Shown: positions 9,183 to 19,161 of the stretch, piece by piece | How positions within the stretch are numbered: the first letter of the stretch is position 1 | Layout of the letters: every line of letters starts with the position of its first letter | Source of the DNA: Platynereis dumerilii | Taxonomy: Eukaryota > Annelida > Polychaeta > Phyllodocida > Nereididae | Direction: 5' to 3' | DNA length: 64,000 nucleotides | Assembly: GCA_026936325.1 (NCBI GenBank) | Contig: JAPTHN010000008.1 | Location: 18,751,759-18,815,758 of the forward strand | The notes under the pieces: generated by a model | Databases searched by the model: none | The model's input: only the letters and a program-made list of their open reading frames with translations | What the model was told of the DNA's origin: nothing | Translations under genes and position numbers: made by a program

Positions 9183-10929
9183 GCGGCTTCTTGGCGCTTG
9201 TCTGCTATGTCACACTGTCTCTTGATTTACTATGTTTTTCAAATTTAAGGAATAGCAAACATATTAAGCTCTTGTAACATTGAATGTAAAGAATTAACAA
9301 TGCTAACTTAGGCATTGACAGCACATGTAGAACTGTAAAATCAGAACTCTATGAAATAGAACAGGAATAATTATTCATATCTATAAATGATCATACACAG
9401 CAACTCAATGTTTGATGTTTGTGCGATGTAAGATTCACATTTAGTGACGTTTCCTTCCGAAACACTAGCCTTGCAATGCTATGGGCCTATGGTTTCTTCG
9501 CATGAAGAAAGTCCACTTCCTTGATGTGGAAATTCGATTATGTCACAACTTCATATCATGCATAGCGGGTTCGCCAGCTATGGCTAGAGAGCATTGGTTC
9601 AACGCCATGCCATCAATAGCTGTTTTGGTCTCCTAATTAGCTATCGTTCTGCCATGTCGTCAATGATAGTTGATTTTTACTACACAGCATTAATGTTAAA
9701 GTTTGAAATGAAATGGGTAATTCCAGTTTTAGTACGCTAGCCATGTTATCCCGCCTTAATTCACCTACTAGTATAGGGGGCGCAATATTCCTACCAGGTA
9801 GCTCAGGGGCTTCGCCCATATCTTTATTTGGTTACCAATTAGCTCATGTTCAGCTTCGATATGCCTGCCTCTCATCTTCCACACTTCTCACAACTTTACC
9901 TACACACCTCATCCAGACCCGGACCAGACAACGCACTCAAGTCTCTGGGGCATCTCTCGCATCATTAGGCCTTCCTTGCAACACAGCACATCTTCCAATA
10001 CGGTAGGAGCTCATTTTGCAAACATTAATAGGAAAGGCACTTGATTCTTACTTCCTTAATTTATAATGTTTTCTTAGGCTATCTGTAATTTACTCTTATA
10101 TTTTAACATTACATTAACAATATGTCTGTCTATTTCCAATCACATAGCATACTATTTAGATTTTCTATACACGGCACTTAAGGTCTAATAGCCTGGTCTC
10201 ATGGCCACGCTATTCTGCCTTCTTCTTTCCTCATTTTGCAACTTAAATATGTAACACTTCATTTTCTTTTAAAATTCAAAGTCGCTATTGCCCGTCCGAC
10301 GAACATTCTAGAGAATTTGATTATCACATTCTGATTGTCATCCCATTATTGTTTTCTTGAATAACAGCATGCTCTTCTTCATTTATGCACGCTCCCATTC
10401 ATTTATTGACGTTGTGCGCATTGATCATTGATAGTGTATCGTGTTGTATTTTGTTATATCGGGTCTACTGCTCTACTTTTACCTAGCCAATGTTAGTTAT
10501 TTCCGTTTTCTTTCAATCAGGCTATCTAGTGAGTGTTCTTTCTTATTGACTTGGAGGAATAGAGAGGAAATGCTAACTTGTTCCTCCATGTCCAGTGACG
10601 TGTTACAGTTATTCCTGGATCCTATATATATATATTTAAAGCGAGACAAGTAATTACTTATTTCACTATCACTGATATTTCTTATCCCATATGGCTTTCA
10701 AGTTATATGTTAATTTCCTTATTTTTCGGGTCATTAGTTAACATGTGTTATGAGTTACACCCACGCTTATTGCAGGGAATCGCTGTGGCACATTTTGTAG
10801 CCTTTACTCTTATTTTGATTTTAGGCTCTCTTTTCATACGTACTCTCCCTCAAATTAGTTATATTTTTGCTCTAGTGAGTGCTAGTATGCACGGTACGCT
10901 TACTCTTCTTACCTCTATTTTCGCTCTGA
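9183..10929 (+). other. Leader of the giant element, about 1.75 kb
   Basis: No convincing gene besides a small hydrophobic ORF at 10707-10976. A possible splice acceptor, CTTATTGCAG, ends at 10777, about 150 nt before the gag ATG. The packaging signal is expected somewhere here but cannot be located by eye. Confidence 0.4.
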
Positions 10930-10976
10930 ATGTCTGTCCCGTTGACACAGCTGACACTTCAGCAGTGGTTACTTAA
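10707..10976 (+). CDS. Small hydrophobic ORF before gag
   Basis: 89 residues with three or four hydrophobic stretches (for example IAVAHFVAFTLILILGSLF) that look like membrane segments. It overlaps the gag start by 47 nt in another frame. No family is recognised. A T-rich region can give such an ORF by chance, so I hold this lightly. Confidence 0.2.
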   Translation: MLISLFFGSLVNMCYELHPRLLQGIAVAHFVAFTLILILGSLFIRTLPQISYIFALVSASMHGTLTLLTSIFALNVCPVDTADTSAVVT

Positions 10977-13900
10977 ATTCCGTTTGGAAGCTCAGACAGC
11001 GGTTGATGAGGGATATTTGTCTGCTCGTGCTTCTCGTTATATCAAACATCACACTCCTACTCTTCTCTTTCATAAATGGTTATTGTTGGCTGCCACTAAT
11101 AAGAACACTCAATGGCATGTCTACGAGTCGATACTAGACCAGCTTGGCTATTTGACTCTTCCCTTACCAGAACTTGCTCTGTTTCGTGAGGCTTCTTTTG
11201 CTCGTTATAAGACGTATTTGAGAAAACCTACCAATGTATGGCTTTACCCTCTTACCCTCATGATGTCAGAAACTGACTCATCCTCTGCTAGTACAAGTCA
11301 GGGCGATAAGGGACATCTTGATGTGACTGATATTTACACTGACACAGCACTTTCAGGTGAACAGCCTAATATCTCGGGCCAACACATTGCCCAACAACCA
11401 GATAAATCCTCATTGACTGTTCCTTTACATGTGAAAGTTGGGGATATTGCTGATGGGTCCCGTGTTTCCACACCCTCTCATGATAGTTTAAAATCTCGTG
11501 AAGAATCACCTGGCCGACACGATTCTGATTCTGACGAGGAAAATTCACATCTTGCTCTTAAGATCGCTAGGGATAAAGCTGATAATTCTGATAAAAATAA
11601 TTTTGCTGGCCATACCTTTGATAGTGATAACTCTGATAAACAGCCTTTTGATAGGAATAGATCACCAGCTCTCTCTGATTCTGAACGTCAGGAGCATCAT
11701 TCTAATATTGCTGACATTCCCGCAAATTCTCATAGGGCTGAAACAGGTGAGGATAACTCTGCCTCTCAGGCTGGTCAATCTGACGCCTCTCTTATACATC
11801 AATTAGATTCTCAACAACCTGGTGCATCATCGTTTGCTAATACTAATCAACAAACGCCTGTTTCACATTCATTTGATATTGACGGACAACCTGGTGCTGT
11901 TGCACAAACCCCTCCTGTTACGTCTACTGTGGACAACAGTGAACACCCCCAATCACCTCCTGTTTCTCCTGGTCATTCTCTACACGGCTCTGATACTCAT
12001 CACCATCACACCCCAGACGACAGTCCACGATCCTCCCCTCGACATCATACCCCTTCACGTGTGCCTGGATCGGAATTGAGCAATGACCAAATTCCTTCAT
12101 TGGGAGGTCTCCGTCAACAGCATCAAGTCCCTCCTCCTGAGGACCCTTTTCTGCTTGATAACGTTTCTAATAACGCCTATCAAAACCAGGAATTCGACCA
12201 GTCTCTTAATAACCTTCAATTTAATCACTCTTATCAGGATCCTCCATCTCAACAACACCCCCCATCGTCTCCCCCGGGCCACGCACAACAACCTCCCCCG
12301 CGGACTGACACGTCGCCCAGCACCACCCGGCCTGCACCAGGACCCTCTTCCTTCACTGTACCCCCCGCCCCATCTAATACTTCTACTCAGAGAAGCCAGC
12401 CCGCATCTTTAACTTCTGCACAGACTTCTCTTGCAAATACAGTTCAGTTTGCTACAGTCTCATATACTGTAAATACTATCACCAGACCACGTACCGCTAA
12501 TACCACCACCCAAGTACTGTTCCCTTCTCACACTCCTCATTCCAGTCGTAAACCAGTTATAGGTTACACCGATCCCAGCCATCAGACACTTTTGCATCGC
12601 CTATCTGCTCAATCTCCTTCTGGTTCCAATATGGCTTCAAACAACCAAAACCTGGGTGTTTCCACTCCTTCCAATTACAATGCCACATCGGGCGCCTTTT
12701 CTCATGCACCTGCAACTCGTACTGGTGATGAATTATTATTTGAACATGCTAATCAGCCCTCGCATTTTTCTCAACAGGTTACCCAGTCTCAAGCCGTTTC
12801 AACTAACCAGACTTTCCAGGACCTCAATGACTTTGATCCCACTTTTAATAATCTTAATTCCCAGGCTCAATCTCAGCCACAAGACCTTACTGGCTTGCGC
12901 ACATCTGTGCCCTACCCACCTTCCTATCAGGACACCAGAGATGCGTCTTATCGAGCTACTCAATCTATTCACGGTCCAATTTCTTCTTCCTTTCCTGTGT
13001 CTCGTTCAGGTTCCCTGCCTTCTTCCTTTTCTGCAGCAGCATTTAATACCCAAATGCCTGAAACACAGCCTAGAACTAAGCCTCTTAATTTTTCAGAAAT
13101 GAAACCTCCAGTATTTAATGGAGAGTCCGATAGTTTGACACCACAGGCATGGATCACCAAATTTAAGGATCATGTCCAATTACATAATCTCAATGACCAG
13201 CAGATATTGCATCGCCTGCAGCTGTTCACTGAAGGACATGCCCGCAATTGGTGTAATGCTCTGAAGCCTATGACTTTAGCCAAACTTGAGAAGTTGTTCT
13301 TAGATAAATTTTCATTGCTAAGGAGTCGAGCATCTATCCTCGATGCTTTGTCTCAGAAACGTATCACCTATGGTGATAACGTTGGCAAGTACTTGGATGA
13401 GATTAAGGAATTGGTGTCACGTTTGGGCCTACCTGAATCAGTTGTGGCTTTATACTTTCGTAAGGGATTGCCCCTGACCTTACAGCATTCTCTCCAGTTA
13501 ATTGATGATAACAAACCTCTTGATGAATTAATTCCAATAGTCCAAAGCATTATGGAGCGCGAAGTTATCGCTCAGCACGTTGATGTCACTAAAATCCCTA
13601 CTTCAAAATTCGATACAGGTAATTCGCAGTCAACTTTGCTCACTTTACAGGAATCTATGGGCGCTCTGAATCAATCTCTGCAGCAATTGCCTCAAATACT
13701 CGCACCTCGAGATGTTTCCATGGATGACACTCAACCCCAATATGTCTCTCAGCAAATGCCTTATGGTCAATCTTCTTTTTCTGGTCTTACTTGCTTCCGT
13801 TGTGGACTCCGAGTTCATATAGCTACTCATTGTCGCAGATTCATCCCCAACCAGCAATATAGTCTACCAACATCTTCTGATTACCAGTCTGCCGGACGTT

Positions 13901-14283
13901 CATACAATCGTGACAATTCTACAAACAATGCCTTCACTCAACGGTATAATCGACCTAGCAGACCCTTTCCTAATAGGTTCGGTAACTCGAACAGGAATCT
14001 TCCAGCCAATGGATTTGCTAATTCAAACAGATCTGGTAACAATAGACTATTCTCCCAGAATAACCAGAACTTTAATAATCAGCAGCATGGCAATACAAAT
14101 CCTGCGCAACAGCAGTATAACAGTAATGCCCCTAATAACTCACGTGTTCAGTACCCTAATGGCATTAGAACTGCTTACCGCTCTCAGAGCGCTGGCCCTT
14201 TCCCTCGTAATCAACGACCACCACCTCAGAATCGTTCACAGGGACCACCACATCAGCAACCACGACGCAACGGATCATTCTGA
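10930..14283 (+). CDS. gag: Gag polyprotein with exceptionally long disordered N-terminal region
   Basis: 1117 residues. The first 110 look folded. Residues about 110-700 are low-complexity, rich in Ser, Pro, Gln, Asp, Asn and His, and surely mostly disordered. The Ty3-type capsid lies at about 724-885 (PPVFNGESDSLTPQAWITKF, then GHARNWCNAL and FRKGLPLTLQ). A single CCHC zinc knuckle sits at about 955-968 (CFRCGLRVHIATHC, CX2CX4HX4C) and binds RNA. The last 150 residues are Asn/Arg/Gln/Pro-rich. The usual length for Ty3-type Gag is 300-500, so the extra bulk is the disordered part. Pol follows in the same frame after the Gag stop. It forms the particle shell and packages the RNA in the cytoplasm. 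Confidence 0.93.
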   Translation: MSVPLTQLTLQQWLLKFRLEAQTAVDEGYLSARASRYIKHHTPTLLFHKWLLLAATNKNTQWHVYESILDQLGYLTLPLPELALFREASFARYKTYLRKPTNVWLYPLTLMMSETDSSSASTSQGDKGHLDVTDIYTDTALSGEQPNISGQHIAQQPDKSSLTVPLHVKVGDIADGSRVSTPSHDSLKSREESPGRHDSDSDEENSHLALKIARDKADNSDKNNFAGHTFDSDNSDKQPFDRNRSPALSDSERQEHHSNIADIPANSHRAETGEDNSASQAGQSDASLIHQLDSQQPGASSFANTNQQTPVSHSFDIDGQPGAVAQTPPVTSTVDNSEHPQSPPVSPGHSLHGSDTHHHHTPDDSPRSSPRHHTPSRVPGSELSNDQIPSLGGLRQQHQVPPPEDPFLLDNVSNNAYQNQEFDQSLNNLQFNHSYQDPPSQQHPPSSPPGHAQQPPPRTDTSPSTTRPAPGPSSFTVPPAPSNTSTQRSQPASLTSAQTSLANTVQFATVSYTVNTITRPRTANTTTQVLFPSHTPHSSRKPVIGYTDPSHQTLLHRLSAQSPSGSNMASNNQNLGVSTPSNYNATSGAFSHAPATRTGDELLFEHANQPSHFSQQVTQSQAVSTNQTFQDLNDFDPTFNNLNSQAQSQPQDLTGLRTSVPYPPSYQDTRDASYRATQSIHGPISSSFPVSRSGSLPSSFSAAAFNTQMPETQPRTKPLNFSEMKPPVFNGESDSLTPQAWITKFKDHVQLHNLNDQQILHRLQLFTEGHARNWCNALKPMTLAKLEKLFLDKFSLLRSRASILDALSQKRITYGDNVGKYLDEIKELVSRLGLPESVVALYFRKGLPLTLQHSLQLIDDNKPLDELIPIVQSIMEREVIAQHVDVTKIPTSKFDTGNSQSTLLTLQESMGALNQSLQQLPQILAPRDVSMDDTQPQYVSQQMPYGQSSFSGLTCFRCGLRVHIATHCRRFIPNQQYSLPTSSDYQSAGRSYNRDNSTNNAFTQRYNRPSRPFPNRFGNSNRNLPANGFANSNRSGNNRLFSQNNQNFNNQQHGNTNPAQQQYNSNAPNNSRVQYPNGIRTAYRSQSAGPFPRNQRPPPQNRSQGPPHQQPRRNGSF

Positions 14284-14301
14284 CTGTGCTCAGATACAGC
14301 C

Positions 14302-17300
14302 GTGTCTCGTCCTAACTCAACACCTGCCAACACTTTAGATCCTCACCACTTTTCTCCTATCGAATCTAATGATCTTACCACTTCTGCTCCCTCTGAAACC
14401 TTTATTTTTCATGATTTTCCTGATTCAAATGTAATTGTTGGGGACGACTTCCCTGACATCTTATATGCGGTACTTCAGCCTCCTATTCCTCTTACTCCTT
14501 TATCTATCAAGATTCATGATTGCAACTTTATCCCATCACTTTTGCCCGATGGCACTAAATTCTTTACCTTGTTTGATACTGGCAGCTCACACAATTTGGT
14601 TAGCACGTCTCTTATCAAACGTAGTCCCTTTTCGCAGGGCCTTCCTCGCGTTGATGCAGAGCCAATCAAGCTTATGGTCGGCAATGGTTCTTCTATTTCT
14701 ATTTCTCAATTTATCTATTTTGTCATACAGTTCGGTGAGTGTAAAGTTCCTATTAAGACCTTTATTATCGATGTGGCTTCACCAATTGATTGTGTTATGG
14801 GCTTGGACGCTCAAATTAGATATAAATGTGTTTTTCGTTCAGCAGAATCACGCATGGATATTTCTGTCGACCAAATTTTACTCGTAGTACATAAGTCGAC
14901 CACTATAACACCTAATACATCCTGCGATGTGCCAGTTCGAGTTAATCATTTGGCACAATATTTTAATGGTCCATTTGAGGTTAACATATCTCGCATTATC
15001 TCTGAGAAGAATTACAAGGCACTTGTCGATTTACGCAGTGGCTTTGGTTCAATCAGAATTAATAATGTAGATTCTGAGGATATACATTTGCCTGCTGATA
15101 TCATTCTAGGAGCACTAGTTATGGATATCCCGTTTACAACGGCACCTTCTGTGGTCCAACAGCCAGATACTAAATCTGTTGATGATAATTTACTTGATAA
15201 CACTCATTATGTCATCATAGATAATGGCCCTAATGCTATTTCACAGCTTTCATACCCAGATTATGATGCTATGGATCCTGACACCCGTGCTCAAACTAGA
15301 CTACGTAATTATCCATGGCTTCAACCTGACGATCCAACTCTACGCATGACTGAATTCGATATAGTTAATCAGCAATTGAAGCTTGATAAGTGTGCACTTC
15401 AGCCTAACGACGTAGACAAACTCCGTGAGATAATTTTATCGCACACTCCAGCTTTTAGCTTATATGGTCAGATAGGAACCATCACCCGATATGTTTGTGA
15501 TATCACCCAACAGCTTATCACTGATTGTTCTTTTAAAGCACGCCCTTATATCACTTCCCAAGCTGATATCGCCTACGTACGTAAACAGGTACAGAAGCTT
15601 TTGCAACTGGGAATTTTCAAAAAGGAACTCACACAAGCTACCAGTGCACTATTCTTAGTCCGCAAATCACGCACGGACGAAAATCCCCGCTTGGTTGGAG
15701 ATATGCGTTCTGTCAACAAAGCCTTTCAGCTTTTGCAGAGACCTTGTGCTAATATTGATTCCTTTAAGCAGCAAATGGGCAGTCGTCCTTTTCGTTTCGC
15801 TACGGCCATTGATTTAAAACAGGCATTTTTTGCATGTCAAGTAACTCCTCAGTCTCGTCAGTACCTCGGCGTCGTTACATTCTATAACGCAGAGTCCATT
15901 ACCTATACTAGATTACCGATGGGATATATCAATTCGGGGGCGCTATTCGCTGAAATAATGACTTTAATCACTGAAGAATTGCCACGAACTTATGCAGAAT
16001 GTGTTTACAACTATTATGATGATTATTTGCTTCTTAGTGAATCCTCTGAGGAGCACCTCGCTCTCATTGATGCTGTTCTTGCCCTTTTTCATAAACATGG
16101 CCTGGTCCTTAACTTGGCTAAGTGTTCTTTTGCTTCTAATTCTACTTTACAATTCCTTGGCTTTGATGTTGATTTACAGGGACCTACCGGACCTACTTTG
16201 CGTATTAGACAGTCTAGAATTGATGCTATTATGAACTTGCAGGTTCCTCAAACTAGAAAACAGATAAAATCATTCTTAGGCTCAATTCAATTCATTTCTT
16301 CGTTTATACCATCCTATCAAAAGATAGCTGAACCTTTGACGCGCCTGTTGCGCAAAGCTAACGAATTTCTTTGGACTGATGAACAACAGGTTGCCTGGGA
16401 TGCCATTAAGAAAATTCTTACATCCCCACCTATTTTGTCATTCCCAAGACCTGAAGGTGAAATGATCCTGGTGTCTGATGCATCCAGAACCGCCTCCGGT
16501 GCAGCTCTTTATCAGTTACAATCTAATGGTGCTGAAGATCCACCTAAGAGAGTTTTGTTAGGTTATGCTAGTCGATTACATGGTCATATTGCTACCCATA
16601 CTTACAGTATATCGGAATTAGAAATGCTCTCAATTTACTTTGCTGTCCAATCATTTAAATTTTTTTTAGCTGGACGTGGTAGGTTTACAATTCTGACGGA
16701 CCACGCCCCTATTGCTCAAATTCTTAAATCTTCCAGTCATTTTGTAACACCTCGCATAGCAAAATTCTATTGGAAATTACAAGATTACCCTTATCGAATT
16801 TATTATGTAAAACCAACCACTACTGAGTTGAAATTAGTTGATATGTTATCTCGTCATCATAACACCCAATGGCCAGCAGATGCTGAACCCATTATTCCAA
16901 TAGCAGTGGCTGACAAAGATAGGAGCATTAATGACGAAGAGCAACATTCTTATTATAATTTCCTGGATACCAATACTCATCCCCTTTTGACATCTCGTCA
17001 ATCTTACTATGAGAACCTCTACGCCAACTTTTCGGGCTATTCTCTATTTTGTGTTACAACAAGGGCCCAGGCCAAGGAACACTCAGATAATGATATCTCC
17101 CGCCCTACCTCACAGCCCACAAAGGCTACGAAACCACTGTCACACCTTACCAGTGAATGTACCCATACCACTGGACCAGTCTTACCTATTACCGAAATGA
17201 AATACAAGACCATCGATAGTAATCAACCTACTATCTTGACTAAAATGCCTCATCAAGCTGACTTAGAACCAGCTATTCGTAAATACATCACAGATGCATT

Positions 17301-19161
17301 TCATTACGTCAAGATACCTCATGATAGAGTCCAGCTTATAAATGCTCAAAAGCAGGATTTGTATTTGGGACCGGTTTATAACTTCATAGCATATAGCACG
17401 TTACCAACTAGTAAGCAAGTGGCAAATCAGGCAGTTGTATTATCTAATCATTTTGCTTTAATCGATTCACTTTTATTCTATGTTCAATCTAGTCCTAAAA
17501 GACATGACGTCATTCTTAAATTGGCTATTCCTAACATCTATATTCTAGACATCATTGAATTCTTTCACTTAAATTTGGGTGCTCACGTAAAATCTAATAA
17601 ATTGTATGATGTCATTACATCAAATTTTCATATTAAGAATCTGATGAAATACATTTTAGATTATGCTAGGACATGTTTGATTTGCCAACGCTCGTCTCAG
17701 GTTATTGAAACAAACAAGCAGAGGGAATTCGTTCCTAGACTGCTTACTGATTGTACTCCCTTTGTGCATATACATTTTGATATCAAAACCTTTCCCCATG
17801 CTACTGCTCAAATTATTCATTGTCTCATCCTACAAGATATTTTCTCCCGTTATGTAGTAGCGATTCCGTTACGTAGTAGAAAAGCTGATGAGATAGCCAA
17901 GAAATTTATTGAGCATTTTTGTTTGCCATACATGATACCTCATAGGGTAACTTGTGATAAAGAAGCTTCTTTCGTTGGTAAAATTATGACAGCAGTGTTT
18001 AGGTCGTTAAATGTTCAGGTTCACCTTGTCCCTACAATGATACATTCAAGCAATATGGCTGAGAGGGCTATTCAATCTGTTTCGAACCTATTGTTAACTA
18101 TGATAGAGTATAAGTATTCTCAATGGCCATCCCTTATTCCATATGCTTGTAAAACTTATAATTCGTTGCCTCACGCAGTTACCAAATATTCTCCTAATTT
18201 CCTTGTTTTCCTTAGAGAAGACCGCAATCTTGTGGATATTAATCCTGAGGCTCTTTCTGTGGTTGCTACTTCTTATGATCAGTACGTGTCTTCGATTAGA
18301 GAGAAATTGCGATTTGTTAGACAACAAGCTGTAGTTTCTCATAATAAAATTAAGATTAGACAGACCCAGCAACACGCAAAGCGTATGCCAAAACTACATT
18401 CATTTAAAGAAGGAGACCTTGTCTTATTACTGGCACCTAAATACACCGGGGTGCAATATTCCACCAAATTAAGCATTAAGCTTATTGGGCCATTGTATAT
18501 TGCATCAGAGCCACTTTTGAATCAATTTTTGCTTAAGACAATTGACGACCGCACTCTACCAGGTCTATTTCATATAGGTAGATTGAAGCATTGTATGGTT
18601 CGTTCTAAGAATGGTTCACCAATTTATAACCAGCAACAATTGCGCATTCAAATTCTATCTGAAAATCTCAAAATTGATGATGTGGCTGCAGCCACTATGC
18701 AATTACACAGTGACGAACCTCAAGGGCCTCCATTACCAGTCTCTACCCCAGCCCCACAGGTCAAGCCTGGGCCTTTGTCCCAATCATTGCTTGATTCCAA
18801 TGACCTTTCACATCCTTCGCACCAATTACCCCAGCCTTCTTATAGCATGTCTATTTCTAATCCTGACGCTCTTCTTTTATATTTTAAAACTCGGCAAGAT
18901 GATACTCAACCAGGCCCTGGGTCTGCACTTCATGAATGGCCCTGTACTCTCGATGATGACAGTACAGTCACCTCAACAATAACATCAGCCCGTTGGCGTG
19001 ACGGTCATCTCCAAGTATATATCAACTATCCATCTCAGATATCATGTGTATCTGCTTGGCATTTTGTATTTCAGGAATATGGCCTGTTTCCATTGTTCGA
19101 CTGCATTTCGAACCTGCGACCTACAGGCCGACCTTTCTTCCCTATGACCCAAGTTATTTAA
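14302..19161 (+). CDS. pol: Pol polyprotein: protease, reverse transcriptase, RNase H, integrase
   Basis: 1619 residues from the first listed codon (a GTG), so its start is not a normal ATG; it lies in the Gag frame just after the Gag stop, which points to expression by read-through as in gammaretroviruses. Protease: LFDTGSSHN with DTG at about 92-94. RT: DMRSVNKAF, AIDLKQAFF with Asp about 504, LPMGYINSGALF, and NYYDDYLLL with catalytic Asp pair about 573-574. RNase H: SDAS (Asp about 726) and TDHAPI (Asp about 800). Integrase: H...CLIC zinc domain at 1095-1128, then Asp 1160, Asp 1219 and Glu 1254 (ERAIQS), and a GPY/F-like module near 1395 (LIGPLYI). About 190 residues follow with no chromodomain. 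The order is Ty3/retrovirus type; RT and integrase are divergent. All catalytic residues are visible. Confidence 0.95.
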   Translation: MSRPNSTPANTLDPHHFSPIESNDLTTSAPSETFIFHDFPDSNVIVGDDFPDILYAVLQPPIPLTPLSIKIHDCNFIPSLLPDGTKFFTLFDTGSSHNLVSTSLIKRSPFSQGLPRVDAEPIKLMVGNGSSISISQFIYFVIQFGECKVPIKTFIIDVASPIDCVMGLDAQIRYKCVFRSAESRMDISVDQILLVVHKSTTITPNTSCDVPVRVNHLAQYFNGPFEVNISRIISEKNYKALVDLRSGFGSIRINNVDSEDIHLPADIILGALVMDIPFTTAPSVVQQPDTKSVDDNLLDNTHYVIIDNGPNAISQLSYPDYDAMDPDTRAQTRLRNYPWLQPDDPTLRMTEFDIVNQQLKLDKCALQPNDVDKLREIILSHTPAFSLYGQIGTITRYVCDITQQLITDCSFKARPYITSQADIAYVRKQVQKLLQLGIFKKELTQATSALFLVRKSRTDENPRLVGDMRSVNKAFQLLQRPCANIDSFKQQMGSRPFRFATAIDLKQAFFACQVTPQSRQYLGVVTFYNAESITYTRLPMGYINSGALFAEIMTLITEELPRTYAECVYNYYDDYLLLSESSEEHLALIDAVLALFHKHGLVLNLAKCSFASNSTLQFLGFDVDLQGPTGPTLRIRQSRIDAIMNLQVPQTRKQIKSFLGSIQFISSFIPSYQKIAEPLTRLLRKANEFLWTDEQQVAWDAIKKILTSPPILSFPRPEGEMILVSDASRTASGAALYQLQSNGAEDPPKRVLLGYASRLHGHIATHTYSISELEMLSIYFAVQSFKFFLAGRGRFTILTDHAPIAQILKSSSHFVTPRIAKFYWKLQDYPYRIYYVKPTTTELKLVDMLSRHHNTQWPADAEPIIPIAVADKDRSINDEEQHSYYNFLDTNTHPLLTSRQSYYENLYANFSGYSLFCVTTRAQAKEHSDNDISRPTSQPTKATKPLSHLTSECTHTTGPVLPITEMKYKTIDSNQPTILTKMPHQADLEPAIRKYITDAFHYVKIPHDRVQLINAQKQDLYLGPVYNFIAYSTLPTSKQVANQAVVLSNHFALIDSLLFYVQSSPKRHDVILKLAIPNIYILDIIEFFHLNLGAHVKSNKLYDVITSNFHIKNLMKYILDYARTCLICQRSSQVIETNKQREFVPRLLTDCTPFVHIHFDIKTFPHATAQIIHCLILQDIFSRYVVAIPLRSRKADEIAKKFIEHFCLPYMIPHRVTCDKEASFVGKIMTAVFRSLNVQVHLVPTMIHSSNMAERAIQSVSNLLLTMIEYKYSQWPSLIPYACKTYNSLPHAVTKYSPNFLVFLREDRNLVDINPEALSVVATSYDQYVSSIREKLRFVRQQAVVSHNKIKIRQTQQHAKRMPKLHSFKEGDLVLLLAPKYTGVQYSTKLSIKLIGPLYIASEPLLNQFLLKTIDDRTLPGLFHIGRLKHCMVRSKNGSPIYNQQQLRIQILSENLKIDDVAAATMQLHSDEPQGPPLPVSTPAPQVKPGPLSQSLLDSNDLSHPSHQLPQPSYSMSISNPDALLLYFKTRQDDTQPGPGSALHEWPCTLDDDSTVTSTITSARWRDGHLQVYINYPSQISCVSAWHFVFQEYGLFPLFDCISNLRPTGRPFFPMTQVI

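Noticed and set aside
10441-10653. A 70-residue ORF in the leader of the giant element
   Set aside because: Short, no start context or signal supports it, and the region is T-rich.
14302-19161. Assignment of Pol to BEL/Pao or Copia
   Set aside because: Integrase follows RNase H, which excludes Copia order, and the RT blocks and GPY/F-like module fit the Ty3/retrovirus side better than BEL/Pao.
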